From assembly GCA_002841865.1 (NCBI GenBank), contig PHBD01000006.1, forward strand, positions 125,504-189,503: a stretch of 64,000 nt of DNA. The letters run 5' to 3'. Positions within the stretch are counted from its first letter, which is position 1, and the number at the start of each line of letters is the position of its first letter. The position numbers and the translations under genes are program-made. This stretch comes from Deltaproteobacteria bacterium HGW-Deltaproteobacteria-19. GTDB taxonomy: Bacteria; Desulfobacterota; Syntrophia; Syntrophales; PHBD01. The notes below the pieces were generated by a model that was not told the origin of the DNA, did no database searches, and was given only the letters and a program-made list of their open reading frames with translations. This document shows positions 1 through 8,936 of the stretch, piece by piece.

Positions 1-85
1 GCTCCGCCCGCTGGAGGGAGTAGAAACTGCAGTAGGCGCACTTGGAGCGGCAGAAGGGGACATGAATATAAAGGCCCGCCGGCAT
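1..85 (-). CDS. hemW: HemW-like radical SAM protein, N-terminal fragment
   Basis: The gene starts at an ATG whose complement lies at 83-85 and runs off the window edge, so only 28 codons are visible. They read MPAGLYIHVPFCRSKCAYC, with the radical-SAM CxxxCxxC cluster motif placed as in HemW, the haem-chaperone family formerly annotated as oxygen-independent coproporphyrinogen oxidase. It begins 5 bases after the lepA stop codon on the same strand, so the two are probably co-transcribed; lepA-hemW neighbours are common in bacteria. The assignment rests on this short segment and the context only. Confidence 0.75.
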   Translation of the reverse strand, partial: MPAGLYIHVPFCRSKCAYCSFYSLQRAE

Positions 86-90
86 CGCCT

Positions 91-1887
91 TCAGTCCGTG
101 TCGGACTTCAGGACCGCCAGGAAGGCGCTCTGGGGAATGCTGACGTTTCCCACCATCTTCATGCGCTTCTTGCCTTTTTTCTGCTTCTCCAGGAGCTTCC
201 GCTTCCGTGAGATGTCGCCGCCATAGCATTTGGCCGTGACGTCCTTCCGGAAGGCAGAGATGGTGCTACGGGAGACGATCTCGCCGCCGATGGCCCCCTG
301 GATGGCGATCTTGAACATCTGCCGGGGGATCTCGTCCTTCAGCCGGTCGCAGGCCTGGACGCCCCGACTACGGGCCTTGTCCCGGTGGACGATCTGGGAG
401 AGGGCATCGACTTTTTCCCCGTTCACCAGGATGTCGAGGAGGGCCAGGTTGCTCTCCCGATAGTCGATCAGGTCGTAATCGAAGGAGCCGTATCCCTGGG
501 TGACCGACTTGAAGCGGTCGTAGAAATCATAAATGACCTCCGCCAGGGGCATTTCGTACGTAAGTTCGGCCCGTCCCGGGGTGGGGTAGTTCAGGCTCGA
601 ATTCACGGCCCGCTTTTCCATGCAGAGCTTCATGACGGCGCCCAGATAGCGTTCCGGGAGCATCATCATGGCCCGGATGTACGGCTCTTCGGAGCCGGCG
701 ATGGAGACGGGATCCGGATAGTGGGACGGGTTGTCCACGTCGACGACCGTCCCATCCCTCAGGGTGAACCGGTAGCGCACTGAGGGGACCGAAAGGATGA
801 TGGAGAGGTCGTATTCCCGCTCCAGGCGCTCCTGGACGACGTCCAGGTGGAGAAGCCCCAGGAATCCGCATCGAAATCCCTGCCCCAGGGCGACGGAGGA
901 GTCTTTCTCGTAGACGAACGAGGCGTCGTTGAGCCGGTATTTCTCCAGTGCGACGGCCAGGTCCTCGTAGTCGTCCGAGGCGATGGGATAGATGGAGGCG
1001 AAGACGACGGGCTTGACCTCCTTGAAACCGGGAAGCGGGCCGTCGCAGGGGCGAGCGTCCAGGGTGATCGTATCGCCCGTCCGGACGTCGGCGACGGTTT
1101 TCACGCCGGCGATGATGTAGCCTACCTCGCCCGCCGAGAGGACGGATCGCTTTTCCCGGTTCAGCAGAAAGCGCCCGACTTCTTCCACCCGGTAGGTTGT
1201 CCCGTTGTACATGAATCGGATTGTGTCACCGCTTTTCACCGCGCCGTCGAAAACCCGGCAGTTGATGACGGTGCCCCGGAAGGGGTCGTACTTGGCGTCG
1301 AAGATCAGGGCCGCAAGGGGGGCCTCGGGATTTCCTCCGGGTGGCGGGATCCGCTCCACGACGGCCTCGAGAATCGCCTCGATGCCGATGCCCTCCTTGG
1401 CGGAACAGCGCAGCGCATGGTCGGGATCCAGTCCCAGCTCGGCATCGATCTGTTCCAGGACGCGCTCTACGTCGGCCGCGGGCAGGTCGATCTTGTTGAT
1501 GACCGGAATGATCTCCAGGTTGTGCTCCAGCGCCAGGTACAGGTTGGCCAGGGTCTGGGCCTGGACCCCCTGGGCCGCGTCGATCAGGAGGAGCACCCCC
1601 TCGCAGGAAGCCAGAGAACGGGAGACTTCGTAGGAGAAGTCCACGTGCCCCGGCGTGTCGATCAGGTTGAGCACATAGTCCCGGCCGTCTTTCGCCCGGT
1701 AGGGCAGGGTGATGGCCTGGCTCTTGATCGTGATTCCCCGTTCCCGCTCAATATCCATGTTGTCGAGGATCTGATCCTGAAAGTTCCGGTCGTCGCAGAC
1801 GCCGGTATGCTGGATCAGACGGTCCGCAAGAGTGGACTTGCCGTGGTCGATATGGGCGATGATGCTGAAATTGCGTATGGTTTCCAT
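91..1887 (-). CDS. lepA: Elongation factor 4 (LepA) GTPase
   Basis: A 598-residue translational GTPase of normal family length that acts on the ribosome and is linked to back-translocation and subunit biogenesis. Visible GTPase motifs are HIDHGKSTLADRL near residue 12 (G1), DTPGHVDF (G3) and NKIDLP (G4). EF-G-like domains II, III and V follow, and the basic C-terminal LepA domain ends with a Lys/Arg-rich RKRKLLEKQKKGKKR stretch, the hallmark that separates LepA from EF-G. ATG start at 1887 with GAAGGGAG upstream. It leads a probable lepA-hemW operon. Confidence 0.97.
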   Translation of the reverse strand: METIRNFSIIAHIDHGKSTLADRLIQHTGVCDDRNFQDQILDNMDIERERGITIKSQAITLPYRAKDGRDYVLNLIDTPGHVDFSYEVSRSLASCEGVLLLIDAAQGVQAQTLANLYLALEHNLEIIPVINKIDLPAADVERVLEQIDAELGLDPDHALRCSAKEGIGIEAILEAVVERIPPPGGNPEAPLAALIFDAKYDPFRGTVINCRVFDGAVKSGDTIRFMYNGTTYRVEEVGRFLLNREKRSVLSAGEVGYIIAGVKTVADVRTGDTITLDARPCDGPLPGFKEVKPVVFASIYPIASDDYEDLAVALEKYRLNDASFVYEKDSSVALGQGFRCGFLGLLHLDVVQERLEREYDLSIILSVPSVRYRFTLRDGTVVDVDNPSHYPDPVSIAGSEEPYIRAMMMLPERYLGAVMKLCMEKRAVNSSLNYPTPGRAELTYEMPLAEVIYDFYDRFKSVTQGYGSFDYDLIDYRESNLALLDILVNGEKVDALSQIVHRDKARSRGVQACDRLKDEIPRQMFKIAIQGAIGGEIVSRSTISAFRKDVTAKCYGGDISRKRKLLEKQKKGKKRMKMVGNVSIPQSAFLAVLKSDTD

Positions 1888-2255
1888 AAACTCCCTTCGA
1901 GGCGCCCTTCCTTACTAGACCCGCGGGGTTTTGTCAATGCGTCCGGGAGGTCCGGACGTCTTCCGATCCGGGAATGCGACAAGACCGTCCTTTTCAATAT
2001 CGACCCGTTCGGGAACGTCTCCGATACCCGCAGCCACAGAGGGGGAGAGACAGGGAATCAAACCGGAGCGGCGGAATGAGGTGACCGCTCCCGGGCAGGG
2101 CAATGGAGCGGTGTGTAAGTGGGTGGATGCGGCCGGGCGAAATCACGGCCGGCCGCCGACCATCCCGGTTCGGGACGCGACACGCCTCCCGCCGGTCGCA
2201 CTTCAGAGTATCCCGGGACGGAATCCCGTCCGCCCGGCGCGGATGGTCTCCGGGA
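1888..2255. other. Intergenic region with possible lepA promoter
   Basis: 368 bases without a supported gene, lying between the lepA start and the stop of the upstream lipoprotein gene. On the minus strand a TTGACA hexamer (complement of 1932-1937) is followed after 17 bases by a weak TAAGGA, which could be a lepA promoter with a short leader. Open frames here are shadows without ribosome sites or recognisable products. I see nothing else. Confidence 0.4.
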
Positions 2256-3167
2256 TCAGGGCGCCTTCTGAAAACGCACCGTCATGGGATTCTGCAGTTC
2301 AAACTTCAGCCCCTCGACCTTGTGGAACAGTGCCTTCATGTCCGCGAAGGACTCGGGTTTCCCGGCGGTCATCTTCTGCATCAGGTCCTTGTTTCCCAGG
2401 ATCTTTTCGAAATCGAAGTCCATGAGAGTGATCTCCGTACCCTGCCGCCAGGTGGCGTTGGTCTCGATGATGGAACCTTCGATCCTGACGGAGACGCTCA
2501 TCCGCATGCCCTTAAAGAGGGTCTGCATCATCTCGACTGTTTTGGGATCCATGGGTTCCTGGGCGGCAGTCTCTTTTTTCGCGGCGTCGGGGGATGTTTT
2601 CTCCTTGCTCAGGTCCTTTGTTTCCTCGGGCAGGCGGACAGTCAGCAGGGCCGGGGAGCCGGCAGCCGCCTTGGCGAACTCAAAACGGATGGCGTCATCT
2701 CTCTTCGCTTTTTCTGCCGGTTTGCCTTTCGGGGCGGTGTCTTCGTGTTTCTTTTCCTTGCCGATCCGGATCTGGCGGACATCGTCGAAGGCGTAAACGG
2801 CGCGGTAGCCCGCGGCGGACTCCGTCTTCTCCGGTACGACCGAAACGAACCGGACACCGGTGCCGAACTGGGGCGATTTCTCCCTGGCCTCCTTTATCAT
2901 CTTGGCGATCTCGTCCGGCTTCTCGGGCTTTGTCCCCTTCCGGCCGTCCTTTTTCGGGGTAGCGTCGGGCGTCTCCTCCTGGCCCTCCTTCTCTGCCGCA
3001 TTGGTCATGCTCTCCATGAATTCCTTGACGGTATTGGAGATGAGGAGCTTTTCCTCGATGGTTCCGGTTCCGTCGGGAAGAACGGAGATCCGGATGTCAT
3101 CCTGAATGCATGCCTGCAGAAGCAGGGGCAACATGGCGATGAAACCGGCGATGAGCAAGCGTTTCAT
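2256..3167 (-). CDS. Predicted lipoprotein of unknown function
   Basis: 303 residues. The N-terminus MKRLLIAGF...LLLQAC is a type II signal peptide with the lipidated Cys at position 20, so the product is probably a membrane-anchored lipoprotein. The ATG at 3167 was chosen because GGGAGGA lies just upstream and the signal peptide begins there; the frame stays open further upstream but without a signal. The body is soluble, mixed charge, with a Lys/Glu/Pro-rich linker around residues 95-120 (PDATPKKDGRKGTKPEKPDE) and another charged run near residue 170. I do not recognise the family. It follows adk on the same strand but is separated from it by a good terminator, so it is probably transcribed on its own. 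Confidence 0.75.
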   Translation of the reverse strand: MKRLLIAGFIAMLPLLLQACIQDDIRISVLPDGTGTIEEKLLISNTVKEFMESMTNAAEKEGQEETPDATPKKDGRKGTKPEKPDEIAKMIKEAREKSPQFGTGVRFVSVVPEKTESAAGYRAVYAFDDVRQIRIGKEKKHEDTAPKGKPAEKAKRDDAIRFEFAKAAAGSPALLTVRLPEETKDLSKEKTSPDAAKKETAAQEPMDPKTVEMMQTLFKGMRMSVSVRIEGSIIETNATWRQGTEITLMDFDFEKILGNKDLMQKMTAGKPESFADMKALFHKVEGLKFELQNPMTVRFQKAP

Positions 3168-3240
3168 GGATCCTCCCGGAACCTGCGGCATTTCCCTCAA
3201 GGGATTTCCGTTCTTTTCACCACAAAACCATCGTGCGGGC

Positions 3241-3285
3241 AAGAAAAGAAACGGCCCCCCCGGGAACCAGGAGGGCCGCTGTTTC
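3241..3285 (-). terminator. Intrinsic terminator after adk
   Basis: On the minus strand GAAAC plus a GC-rich arm (complement of 3270-3285) can pair with its partner (complement of 3248-3260), with a short bulge, and a CTTTTCTT tract follows. It lies 50 bases past the adk stop and upstream of the lipoprotein gene. Confidence 0.75.
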
Positions 3286-3335
3286 TGCACGTTCGGGTGT
3301 TGCGCATCGAGGCGGCCCGTCGGGCCGTGTGCGAA

Positions 3336-4010
3336 TCAGCTCAGCTTTTTGAGCAGGTCTTCGGAGACTTCCTTGACGCCGGCCGTTCCATCCACTTCGA
3401 TGACCTTGACGCGCTCCTTGAAATAGTTCACCGCCGCCAGGGAGCCGGTCTTCGTGTCGTAGTAGATGCCGTGACGCTTGTCGATGGCGTCCTCGTCCTG
3501 GTCATCGGCCCGGGCCGTCAGGGTCTCGCAGCCGCAGACCCGGCACACCGGCTTGCCGTCTTTTTCCGCCGGCTTGATCGCGTCGATGAAGATGTTGTTG
3601 GGATGGTTGTTGTCATTGGCGCAGAGCCTCCGGCCCATGATGCGCTGTTTGGCGATCTTCCGGTCCAGGAGGATCTCGATGACGAAGTCGAGCTTCATGC
3701 CCGCCGCCTGCAGGGCCTTCCAGAGGGCCTCTGCCTGGGCCAGGTTTCTCGGGAAGCCGTCCAGCAGCCAGCCCTTCTTGCAGTCGTCTTCCTGCAGCCG
3801 GCTCAGGATCATGGGAACGGTGATCTCGTCGGGGACCAGTTCGCCCTTGTCGATGAAGGCCTTCGCCTTCATGCCCAACTCCGTTCCCCCCTTGATGTTC
3901 TGGCGGAAGATGACGCCTGTCTCGATGTGGGGCACGCCAAACTTCTTCTGGACGATGGCGCCCTGGGTGCCCTTGCCGCTGCCGTTGGGTCCGAAAATAA
4001 GAATGTTCAT
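3336..4010 (-). CDS. adk: Adenylate kinase
   Basis: 224 residues. It catalyses ATP + AMP = 2 ADP in the cytoplasm. The P-loop reads GPNGSGKGTQ at residues 7-16, and LLDGFPRNLAQAE near residue 85 is the adenylate-kinase signature. The LID is the long type and contains LCANDNN...VCRVCGC (about residues 128-158), cysteines that probably bind a metal, followed by TARADDQDEDAIDKR. The LID spacing is not the textbook CxxC-x16-CxxC, so this is a divergent subfamily. It carries its own terminator and no close operon partner, consistent with a monocistronic housekeeping gene. Confidence 0.92.
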   Translation of the reverse strand: MNILIFGPNGSGKGTQGAIVQKKFGVPHIETGVIFRQNIKGGTELGMKAKAFIDKGELVPDEITVPMILSRLQEDDCKKGWLLDGFPRNLAQAEALWKALQAAGMKLDFVIEILLDRKIAKQRIMGRRLCANDNNHPNNIFIDAIKPAEKDGKPVCRVCGCETLTARADDQDEDAIDKRHGIYYDTKTGSLAAVNYFKERVKVIEVDGTAGVKEVSEDLLKKLS

Positions 4011-4188
4011 GCGTGAACTCCTTTCGTCTTTATGAGACCCCGGAACGCCGCCGGCTCCGACTCGCGGCGTCGGTTTTTTTTCGGTTGGGCTTCTCCGGAG
4101 GGACTCTGCGGTGCGCGAGCCTTATAACCAATCCGGGTCAACTTGGCAACGTGAAAATGCGGCGGACCGCCGCATCGGCTCAGTGGCC

Positions 4189-4380
4189 TCAGCCGGGACT
4201 GCAGGAGGTTGCGGCGCAGGAAGAGCACCCCGATTTTCCACCGGCGAAGGCCGACATCAGCTTGTGGATTTTCTTCGACCGGCAGGACGGGCAGGCGAGG
4301 TCCGAGTCCCTGTCGCTCGACCGGACCAGGAGTTCAAAGCGATCTTTGCATTTTTTGCATTCGTATTCGTAGATGGGCAT
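4189..4380 (-). CDS. FmdB-family zinc-ribbon protein
   Basis: A 63-residue protein starting MPIYEYECKKCKDRFE, the typical FmdB/CxxC_CXXC_SSSS N-terminus. Two CxxC pairs (residues 8-11 and 30-33) make a zinc ribbon. The tail GKSGCSSCAATSCSPG is Cys/Ser-rich, as in many family members. The function of the family is not settled; it was named from a regulator of formamidase genes. The ATG at 4380 is chosen because family members start exactly at MPIYEY and AAGGA lies upstream. It is divergent from the aminotransferase gene across a 272-base gap. Confidence 0.85.
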   Translation of the reverse strand: MPIYEYECKKCKDRFELLVRSSDRDSDLACPSCRSKKIHKLMSAFAGGKSGCSSCAATSCSPG

Positions 4381-4652
4381 GGTGTTTCTGGTTTTCCTTC
4401 GGATTTCCCCCGTCCGCCGGGATCGATTACAACGGATCCGAACGCCGGGAGATGGTGGCAATGTAGGGCAGGGACCGCGAAATGTCAAGAATTCCGAGTC
4501 ACGGCGACGTGTTCCATCACGCTTCTGTTGAGGCGGTTCCCTGCAATGCGGCACCCCCGCGTTGACGCCGCCCGGCCCCTGTGGTACAAAGCTCCCGGCG
4601 CCGCCCGGCGTCGGGCCGACAAGCCGGGCAAACACCCGCCAGGAGGCGTTTC

Positions 4653-5834
4653 ATGGCCATTTCCCGGAAGATCCAATCCTTCATTTCCCAGTCTTCCTGG
4701 ATCCGCAGGATGTTCGAGGAGGGTGTCCGCCTCAGGCAGATCCATGGCGCCGAAAACGTCTTCGACTTCAGCCTCGGGAACCCGAACGTGGACCCCCCGG
4801 CGGTCTTCAAGGAAGAACTGCGGAGGCTGGCGGCCGTGGAAATCGAGGGGATGCACGGCTACATGCCCAACGCCGGCTACCCGGATACCCGCCGGGCCGT
4901 GGCGGACCATCTCTCCGGGATTCACGGCGTCGCCCTGACGGCGGATCACCTCGTCATGACCTGCGGGGCCGGCGGTGCACTCAACGTTATCCTGAAGTCG
5001 CTCCTGGATCCGGGGGACGAGGTTGTCGTCCCGACCCCCTTCTTCGTGGAGTATCGCTTTTACGCGGACAATGCCGGCGGAGTCCTGAAACTCGTTCCGA
5101 CGAAGCCGGACTTTTCCCTCGACCTGGAAGCCCTGTCCGGGGCCATCTCGGACAAGACGAAAGTCGTCCTCATCAATTCGCCCAACAACCCGACCGGCCG
5201 CGTTTACGACGACGCCTCCATCGGGGCGCTCGCGAAAATCCTGGCGGAGAAAAGCCGGGACCTGGGGAGGCCGATCTACCTGGTATCCGACGAGCCCTAT
5301 CGGGAACTCGTGTACGACGGCGTAAAGGTTCCCAGCATTCTTGCGGCCTACGGAAACAGTCTCGTGGCTTCTTCCTACTCGAAGAACCTGTCCCTGCCGG
5401 GGGAACGGATCGGCTACATCGCCGTCAACCCCTCCGCCGAGCCGATGGAGGATCTCCTGGGAGCCCTGGTCCTGTGCAACCGCATCCTCGGTTTCGTCAA
5501 CGCGCCGGCCCTGATGCAGCGGGTGATCAGCCGTCTCCAGGGAGTCCAGGTGGACGCGGGAATCTACCAGAGAAAGCGGGATCTCCTGTATGAGGGGCTC
5601 GTCAATGCCGGCTACGACGTAACGAAGCCGGAGGGTGCCTTCTATCTCTTTCCGCGCAGCCCCATCGAGGATGACGTGGCCTTCGTCCGGGCCCTGCAGG
5701 AGAAGAGGATCCTGACGGTTCCGGGAAGCGGATTCGGTGGTCCCGGGCATTTTCGCATCGCCTACTGCGTCGACGACCGGACCATCCTGGGAGCCTTGGA
5801 CGGTTTCGCCGAGGTCCGGCGCGCCTACCGCTGA
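4653..5834 (+). CDS. Pyridoxal-phosphate aminotransferase, class I/II
   Basis: 393 residues, fold type I. The Schiff-base lysine is in SSYSKNLSLPGERIGY (Lys near residue 244). NSPNNPTGRVY and SDEPYRELVYDG supply the conserved Asn and Asp/Tyr that hold the cofactor. The ATG at 4653 has AGGAGG 7 bases upstream, which decides it over the open frame extending to 4581. The enzyme should move an amino group between an amino acid (Asp, Ala or similar) and a 2-oxo acid; the substrate cannot be read from sequence. It stands alone, followed by a perfect 11-bp hairpin at 5839-5871. Confidence 0.9.
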   Translation: MAISRKIQSFISQSSWIRRMFEEGVRLRQIHGAENVFDFSLGNPNVDPPAVFKEELRRLAAVEIEGMHGYMPNAGYPDTRRAVADHLSGIHGVALTADHLVMTCGAGGALNVILKSLLDPGDEVVVPTPFFVEYRFYADNAGGVLKLVPTKPDFSLDLEALSGAISDKTKVVLINSPNNPTGRVYDDASIGALAKILAEKSRDLGRPIYLVSDEPYRELVYDGVKVPSILAAYGNSLVASSYSKNLSLPGERIGYIAVNPSAEPMEDLLGALVLCNRILGFVNAPALMQRVISRLQGVQVDAGIYQRKRDLLYEGLVNAGYDVTKPEGAFYLFPRSPIEDDVAFVRALQEKRILTVPGSGFGGPGHFRIAYCVDDRTILGALDGFAEVRRAYR

Positions 5835-5838
5835 AAAA

Positions 5839-5871
5839 ATCCGGGAGCGGCTTTCTCCGTCGCTCCCGGAT
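5839..5871. terminator. Perfect 11-bp hairpin after the aminotransferase gene
   Basis: ATCCGGGAGCG (5839-5849) and CGCTCCCGGAT (5861-5871) are perfect inverted copies around an 11-base loop, starting 4 bases after the stop codon. The plus strand lacks a U-tract after the stem; on the minus strand a TTTTTT run follows. It may act as an RNA 3' end or a weak bidirectional terminator. Confidence 0.55.
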
Positions 5872-5958
5872 ACAACAACCCCCCGACTTCCTTTTAAAAG
5901 AACCCCCTTTCGTTGCCCGGGAGGGGGGATCGCTCCTTCCAGATCTCCCATTTTCCCC

Positions 5959-5987
5959 TTGATTGCACCAATATGTAGTGGTAAAAG
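5959..5987 (+). promoter_or_regulatory. Sigma-70-type promoter of nrdD
   Basis: TTGATT (5959-5964), a 17-base spacer and TAAAAG (5982-5987) form a fair promoter about 80 bases before the nrdD start codon. The first NrdR box fills the spacer exactly and the second lies just past the expected start of transcription, an arrangement suited to repression. Confidence 0.6.
5966..5981 (+). promoter_or_regulatory. NrdR box 1
   Basis: CACCAATATGTAGTGG matches the NrdR-box pattern (acaCwAtATaTwGtgt-like palindrome around AATATGTAG). It lies between the -35 and -10 elements of the nrdD promoter. Its core is 32 bases from that of box 2, close to three helical turns, as expected for cooperative NrdR binding. 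Confidence 0.8.
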
Positions 5988-5997
5988 AGAGCCTCTA

Positions 5998-6013
5998 CCC
6001 CAATATGTTGGGT
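5998..6013 (+). promoter_or_regulatory. NrdR box 2
   Basis: CCCCAATATGTTGGGT is the second copy, with the core AATATGTTG starting at 6002 against 5970 for box 1. The 32-base phasing puts both on the same DNA face. It lies 53 bases before the nrdD start codon. Confidence 0.8.
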
Positions 6014-6066
6014 AATTCATCGTCGTCTTAATAATCGGTTCATACAAGAAAGCGGAGGGAATTTCC

Positions 6067-8157
6067 ATGCGTGGAAAGATCAGGAAACGGGACGGGCGGC
6101 TCGTCAAGTTCAACGCCGAGAAGATTACGAACGCCATCGCCAGGGCCGGGGAGGCGACGGGGGAATTCGACGAGAAGGCCGCCCGCAAGCTCACCATCCG
6201 GGTCCTCAACCTGGCGGAAAAACTCTACAACGGCAACATCATGACCGTGGAGGATGCCCAGGACATCGTTGAGGAAGTGCTCCTCGATTCCTCCTATCGC
6301 AAAACCGCCAAGGCCTACATCATCTACCGGGAGCAGCACGCCCGGTTGCGGGAAATCGCCCAGAAGATGGAGGTGGACCTGGTTGACCAGTACCTGAAAA
6401 AGAAGGACTGGAAGATAAACGAAAACAGCAACATGGACTATTCCCTCCAGGGGCTCAACAACTACATATCCTCGGAGGTGAGCAAGGTCTACTGGCTGAA
6501 CGAGATCTATTCCCCGGAGATCCGCAAGGCCCACTCGGACGGGGATTTTCACATCCACGACCTCTCCCTCCTGTCGGTCTACTGCGTCGGCTGGGACCTC
6601 TACGACCTGCTTCTGGAAGGTTTCCGCGGCGTCTCCGGGAAAGTGGAGAGCAGGCCCGCCAAGCATCTCCGGAGCGCCTTGGGACAGATCGTCAACTTTT
6701 TCTATACCCTCCAGGGCGAGGCGGCGGGCGCCCAGGCTTTTTCCAATTTCGACACCCTGCTGGCACCCTTCATCCGCTACGATGGTCTCGAATACATCGA
6801 GATCAAGCAGGCCCTCCAGGAATTCATCTTCAACATCAACGTTCCGACCCGGGTCGGCTTCCAGACGCCCTTCACGAACGTCACCCTCGACGTGACGGTG
6901 CCCCGGTATTACGCGGAGCAGTCCGTCATCATCGGCGGCCAGCCCCAGAAAGAGGTTTACGGGGAGTTTCAGAAGGAAATGAATCTCTTCAACCGCGCCT
7001 TCCTCGAGGTGATGGCGGAAGGGGACGCGAAGGGAAGGGTATTCACGTTTCCCATCCCGACCTACAACGTCACCAAGAATTTCAACTGGGAAGACCCGAA
7101 CCTCGCCAGCCTCTGGGAGATGACGGCCAAGTACGGCGTTCCCTACTTCTCCAATTTCATCAACTCCGACATGAATCCGGAGGATGCCCGGAGCATGTGC
7201 TGCCGGCTCCGCATCGACAACCGCGAGCTGGAAAAGCGGGGTGGCGGGCTGTTCGGCTCCAACCCCCTGACGGGCTCCATCGGCGTCATCACCATCAACA
7301 TGCCCCGGATCGGCTACCTGTCCAAGTCGGAGGACGAGTACCTCCAGCACCTGGAGCGGCTGATGAGCGTCGCCCGGGAGAGCCTGGAGACGAAGCGCAA
7401 GGTCCTGGAGAAGTTTACCGATGGAAACCTGTACCCCTACACGAGGCACTACCTGCGGAAGATCAAGGAGCGTTTCGGCGAATACTGGAAGAACCACTTT
7501 TCCACCATCGGACTGGTGGGGATGAACGAGGCGTGCCAGAATCTGCTGGGAGAGAACCTGGGCAGCCCCGAGGGCCAGCGGTTCACGAAGAAGGTTCTCG
7601 ACTTCATGCGGGACCGGCTGGTTCACTTCCAGCGCCAGACGGGAAACAACTACAACCTGGAATCGACCCCTGCCGAGGGGACCAGTTACCGGTTGGCCAA
7701 GATCGACAAGGGAAAATATCCCGAGATCCTCTGCGCCAACGAGCACCACGTCCGGGACGAGAAGGCGGAGCCCTTCTACACAAATTCGACCCAGCTGCCG
7801 GTGAATTACACCGACGACATCTTCGAGGCCCTGGACCTGCAGGACGAGATCCAGTCGAAGTATACCGGGGGCACTGTCTTCCATACGTTTGCCGGCGAGC
7901 GCGTCGACGATCCGGAGGCGGTCAAAAGCCTTGTCCGGAAGGTCTGCACCCGTTATCACCTTCCGTACATGACCTTTACACCCACCTTCAGCATCTGCCC
8001 ATCCCACGGATACCTGAAGGGGGAACAGGAAGAATGCCCGGAGTGCCAGTCGCCCTGCGAGATCTATTCGCGGGTGGTGGGATACCTGCGGCCGGTCCAG
8101 CAGTGGAACAAGGGAAAGCAGGCGGAATTCGAGCTGAGAAGGGAATACGGGTTCTGA
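6067..8157 (+). CDS. nrdD: Anaerobic (class III) ribonucleoside-triphosphate reductase
   Basis: 696 residues. It reduces ribonucleotides to deoxyribonucleotides with a glycyl radical and works only without oxygen. Residues 1-95 are an ATP-cone (KRDGRLVKFNAEKI...), the allosteric site sensing ATP/dATP. The catalytic barrel includes MCCRLRIDNRELEKRGGG (near residue 380). The C-terminus holds a zinc ribbon made of CPSHGY and CPECQSPC, then RVVGYLRPVQQWNKGK with the radical glycine at residue 672. GGAGGGA precedes the ATG. The activase gene nrdG follows 31 bases downstream. Regulation by NrdR is indicated by two boxes in the promoter. Confidence 0.97.
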   Translation: MRGKIRKRDGRLVKFNAEKITNAIARAGEATGEFDEKAARKLTIRVLNLAEKLYNGNIMTVEDAQDIVEEVLLDSSYRKTAKAYIIYREQHARLREIAQKMEVDLVDQYLKKKDWKINENSNMDYSLQGLNNYISSEVSKVYWLNEIYSPEIRKAHSDGDFHIHDLSLLSVYCVGWDLYDLLLEGFRGVSGKVESRPAKHLRSALGQIVNFFYTLQGEAAGAQAFSNFDTLLAPFIRYDGLEYIEIKQALQEFIFNINVPTRVGFQTPFTNVTLDVTVPRYYAEQSVIIGGQPQKEVYGEFQKEMNLFNRAFLEVMAEGDAKGRVFTFPIPTYNVTKNFNWEDPNLASLWEMTAKYGVPYFSNFINSDMNPEDARSMCCRLRIDNRELEKRGGGLFGSNPLTGSIGVITINMPRIGYLSKSEDEYLQHLERLMSVARESLETKRKVLEKFTDGNLYPYTRHYLRKIKERFGEYWKNHFSTIGLVGMNEACQNLLGENLGSPEGQRFTKKVLDFMRDRLVHFQRQTGNNYNLESTPAEGTSYRLAKIDKGKYPEILCANEHHVRDEKAEPFYTNSTQLPVNYTDDIFEALDLQDEIQSKYTGGTVFHTFAGERVDDPEAVKSLVRKVCTRYHLPYMTFTPTFSICPSHGYLKGEQEECPECQSPCEIYSRVVGYLRPVQQWNKGKQAEFELRREYGF

Positions 8158-8188
8158 ACCGGTGAATGCGGGATGTAGCGCTCTCAAA

Positions 8189-8875
8189 ATGAAAATCGGC
8201 GGTTTTCAGAAGGTTTCCCTGATCGATTATCCCGGGCGGGTCTGCGCCGTGGTCTTCACCCAGGGGTGCAACTTCCGCTGCCCCTTCTGCCACAACCCGG
8301 AGCTGGTCGATCCCGGACGGTTTGAACCACTCCTGGACGAGGCGGAGATCCTTGCCTTCCTGGAAAAACGGCGGGGCAAGCTGGACGGCGTTTCCATCAC
8401 CGGCGGCGAGCCGACGCTCCAGCCGGACCTGGCGGCGTTTGCCGGTCGGCTGAAAAAGATGGAGTTCCTGGTGAAGATCGACTCCAACGGCTCCCGGCCG
8501 GATGTCCTGAAGGAGCTGGTCGAGCGGCGACTCGTCGATTATCTGGCCATGGACATCAAGGGTCCCCTGAAAAAATATGATACCCTGACGGGCGTCGGAA
8601 ACAGCGGCCGGGAGATCCGGGAAAGCATCGCCCTCATCGTGGCCTCCGGTCTTCCCTGCGAGTTCCGGACAACGGTAGTCCCCTCCCTTCTGGCGGAACG
8701 GGATTTCCGGGAGATCGGGAAACTCGTGGAGAACGCCCCCCGTTTTGTGTTACAGAGGTACGCACGAACGAAGCAGCTTGATTCCGCCGTTCCTCCTCCC
8801 GGAGCTGAACCACCGGACCTGGAGAAATGCGCGGAGATCATGAGGCAGCATGTATCCCAGGTCCGGATCCGTTGA
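8189..8875 (+). CDS. nrdG: Anaerobic ribonucleotide reductase activating protein (radical SAM)
   Basis: 228 residues from the ATG at 8189. It uses a [4Fe-4S] cluster and S-adenosylmethionine to put the glycyl radical on NrdD. The CxxxCxxC motif is in FTQGCNFRCPFCHNPEL (residues 30-37), and SITGGEPTLQ follows as the SAM-binding GGE motif. I chose ATG 8189 because family members begin MKIGGFQK; a GTG at 8162 is in frame and cannot be excluded, since neither start has a strong ribosome site. It is co-directional with nrdD and surely works with it. Confidence 0.93.
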   Translation: MKIGGFQKVSLIDYPGRVCAVVFTQGCNFRCPFCHNPELVDPGRFEPLLDEAEILAFLEKRRGKLDGVSITGGEPTLQPDLAAFAGRLKKMEFLVKIDSNGSRPDVLKELVERRLVDYLAMDIKGPLKKYDTLTGVGNSGREIRESIALIVASGLPCEFRTTVVPSLLAERDFREIGKLVENAPRFVLQRYARTKQLDSAVPPPGAEPPDLEKCAEIMRQHVSQVRIR

Positions 8876-8936
8876 GTTCCGGTTCCGCCCCACCGAGTCG
8901 GCCGGTGGCGCCGACAATGCCCGTTGAGGTTTTCCC

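Noticed and set aside
847..2079. 410-codon plus-strand open frame over lepA
   Set aside because: It is the antisense shadow of lepA, without a ribosome site and with no recognisable protein. Long antisense frames are common in this GC-rich DNA.
2103..4016. 637-codon plus-strand open frame over the lipoprotein and adk genes
   Set aside because: Antisense shadow; its translation has no domain I recognise, while both minus-strand genes show clear features.
6040..8187. 715-codon minus-strand open frame over nrdD
   Set aside because: Shadow of nrdD, whose plus-strand product is unmistakable.
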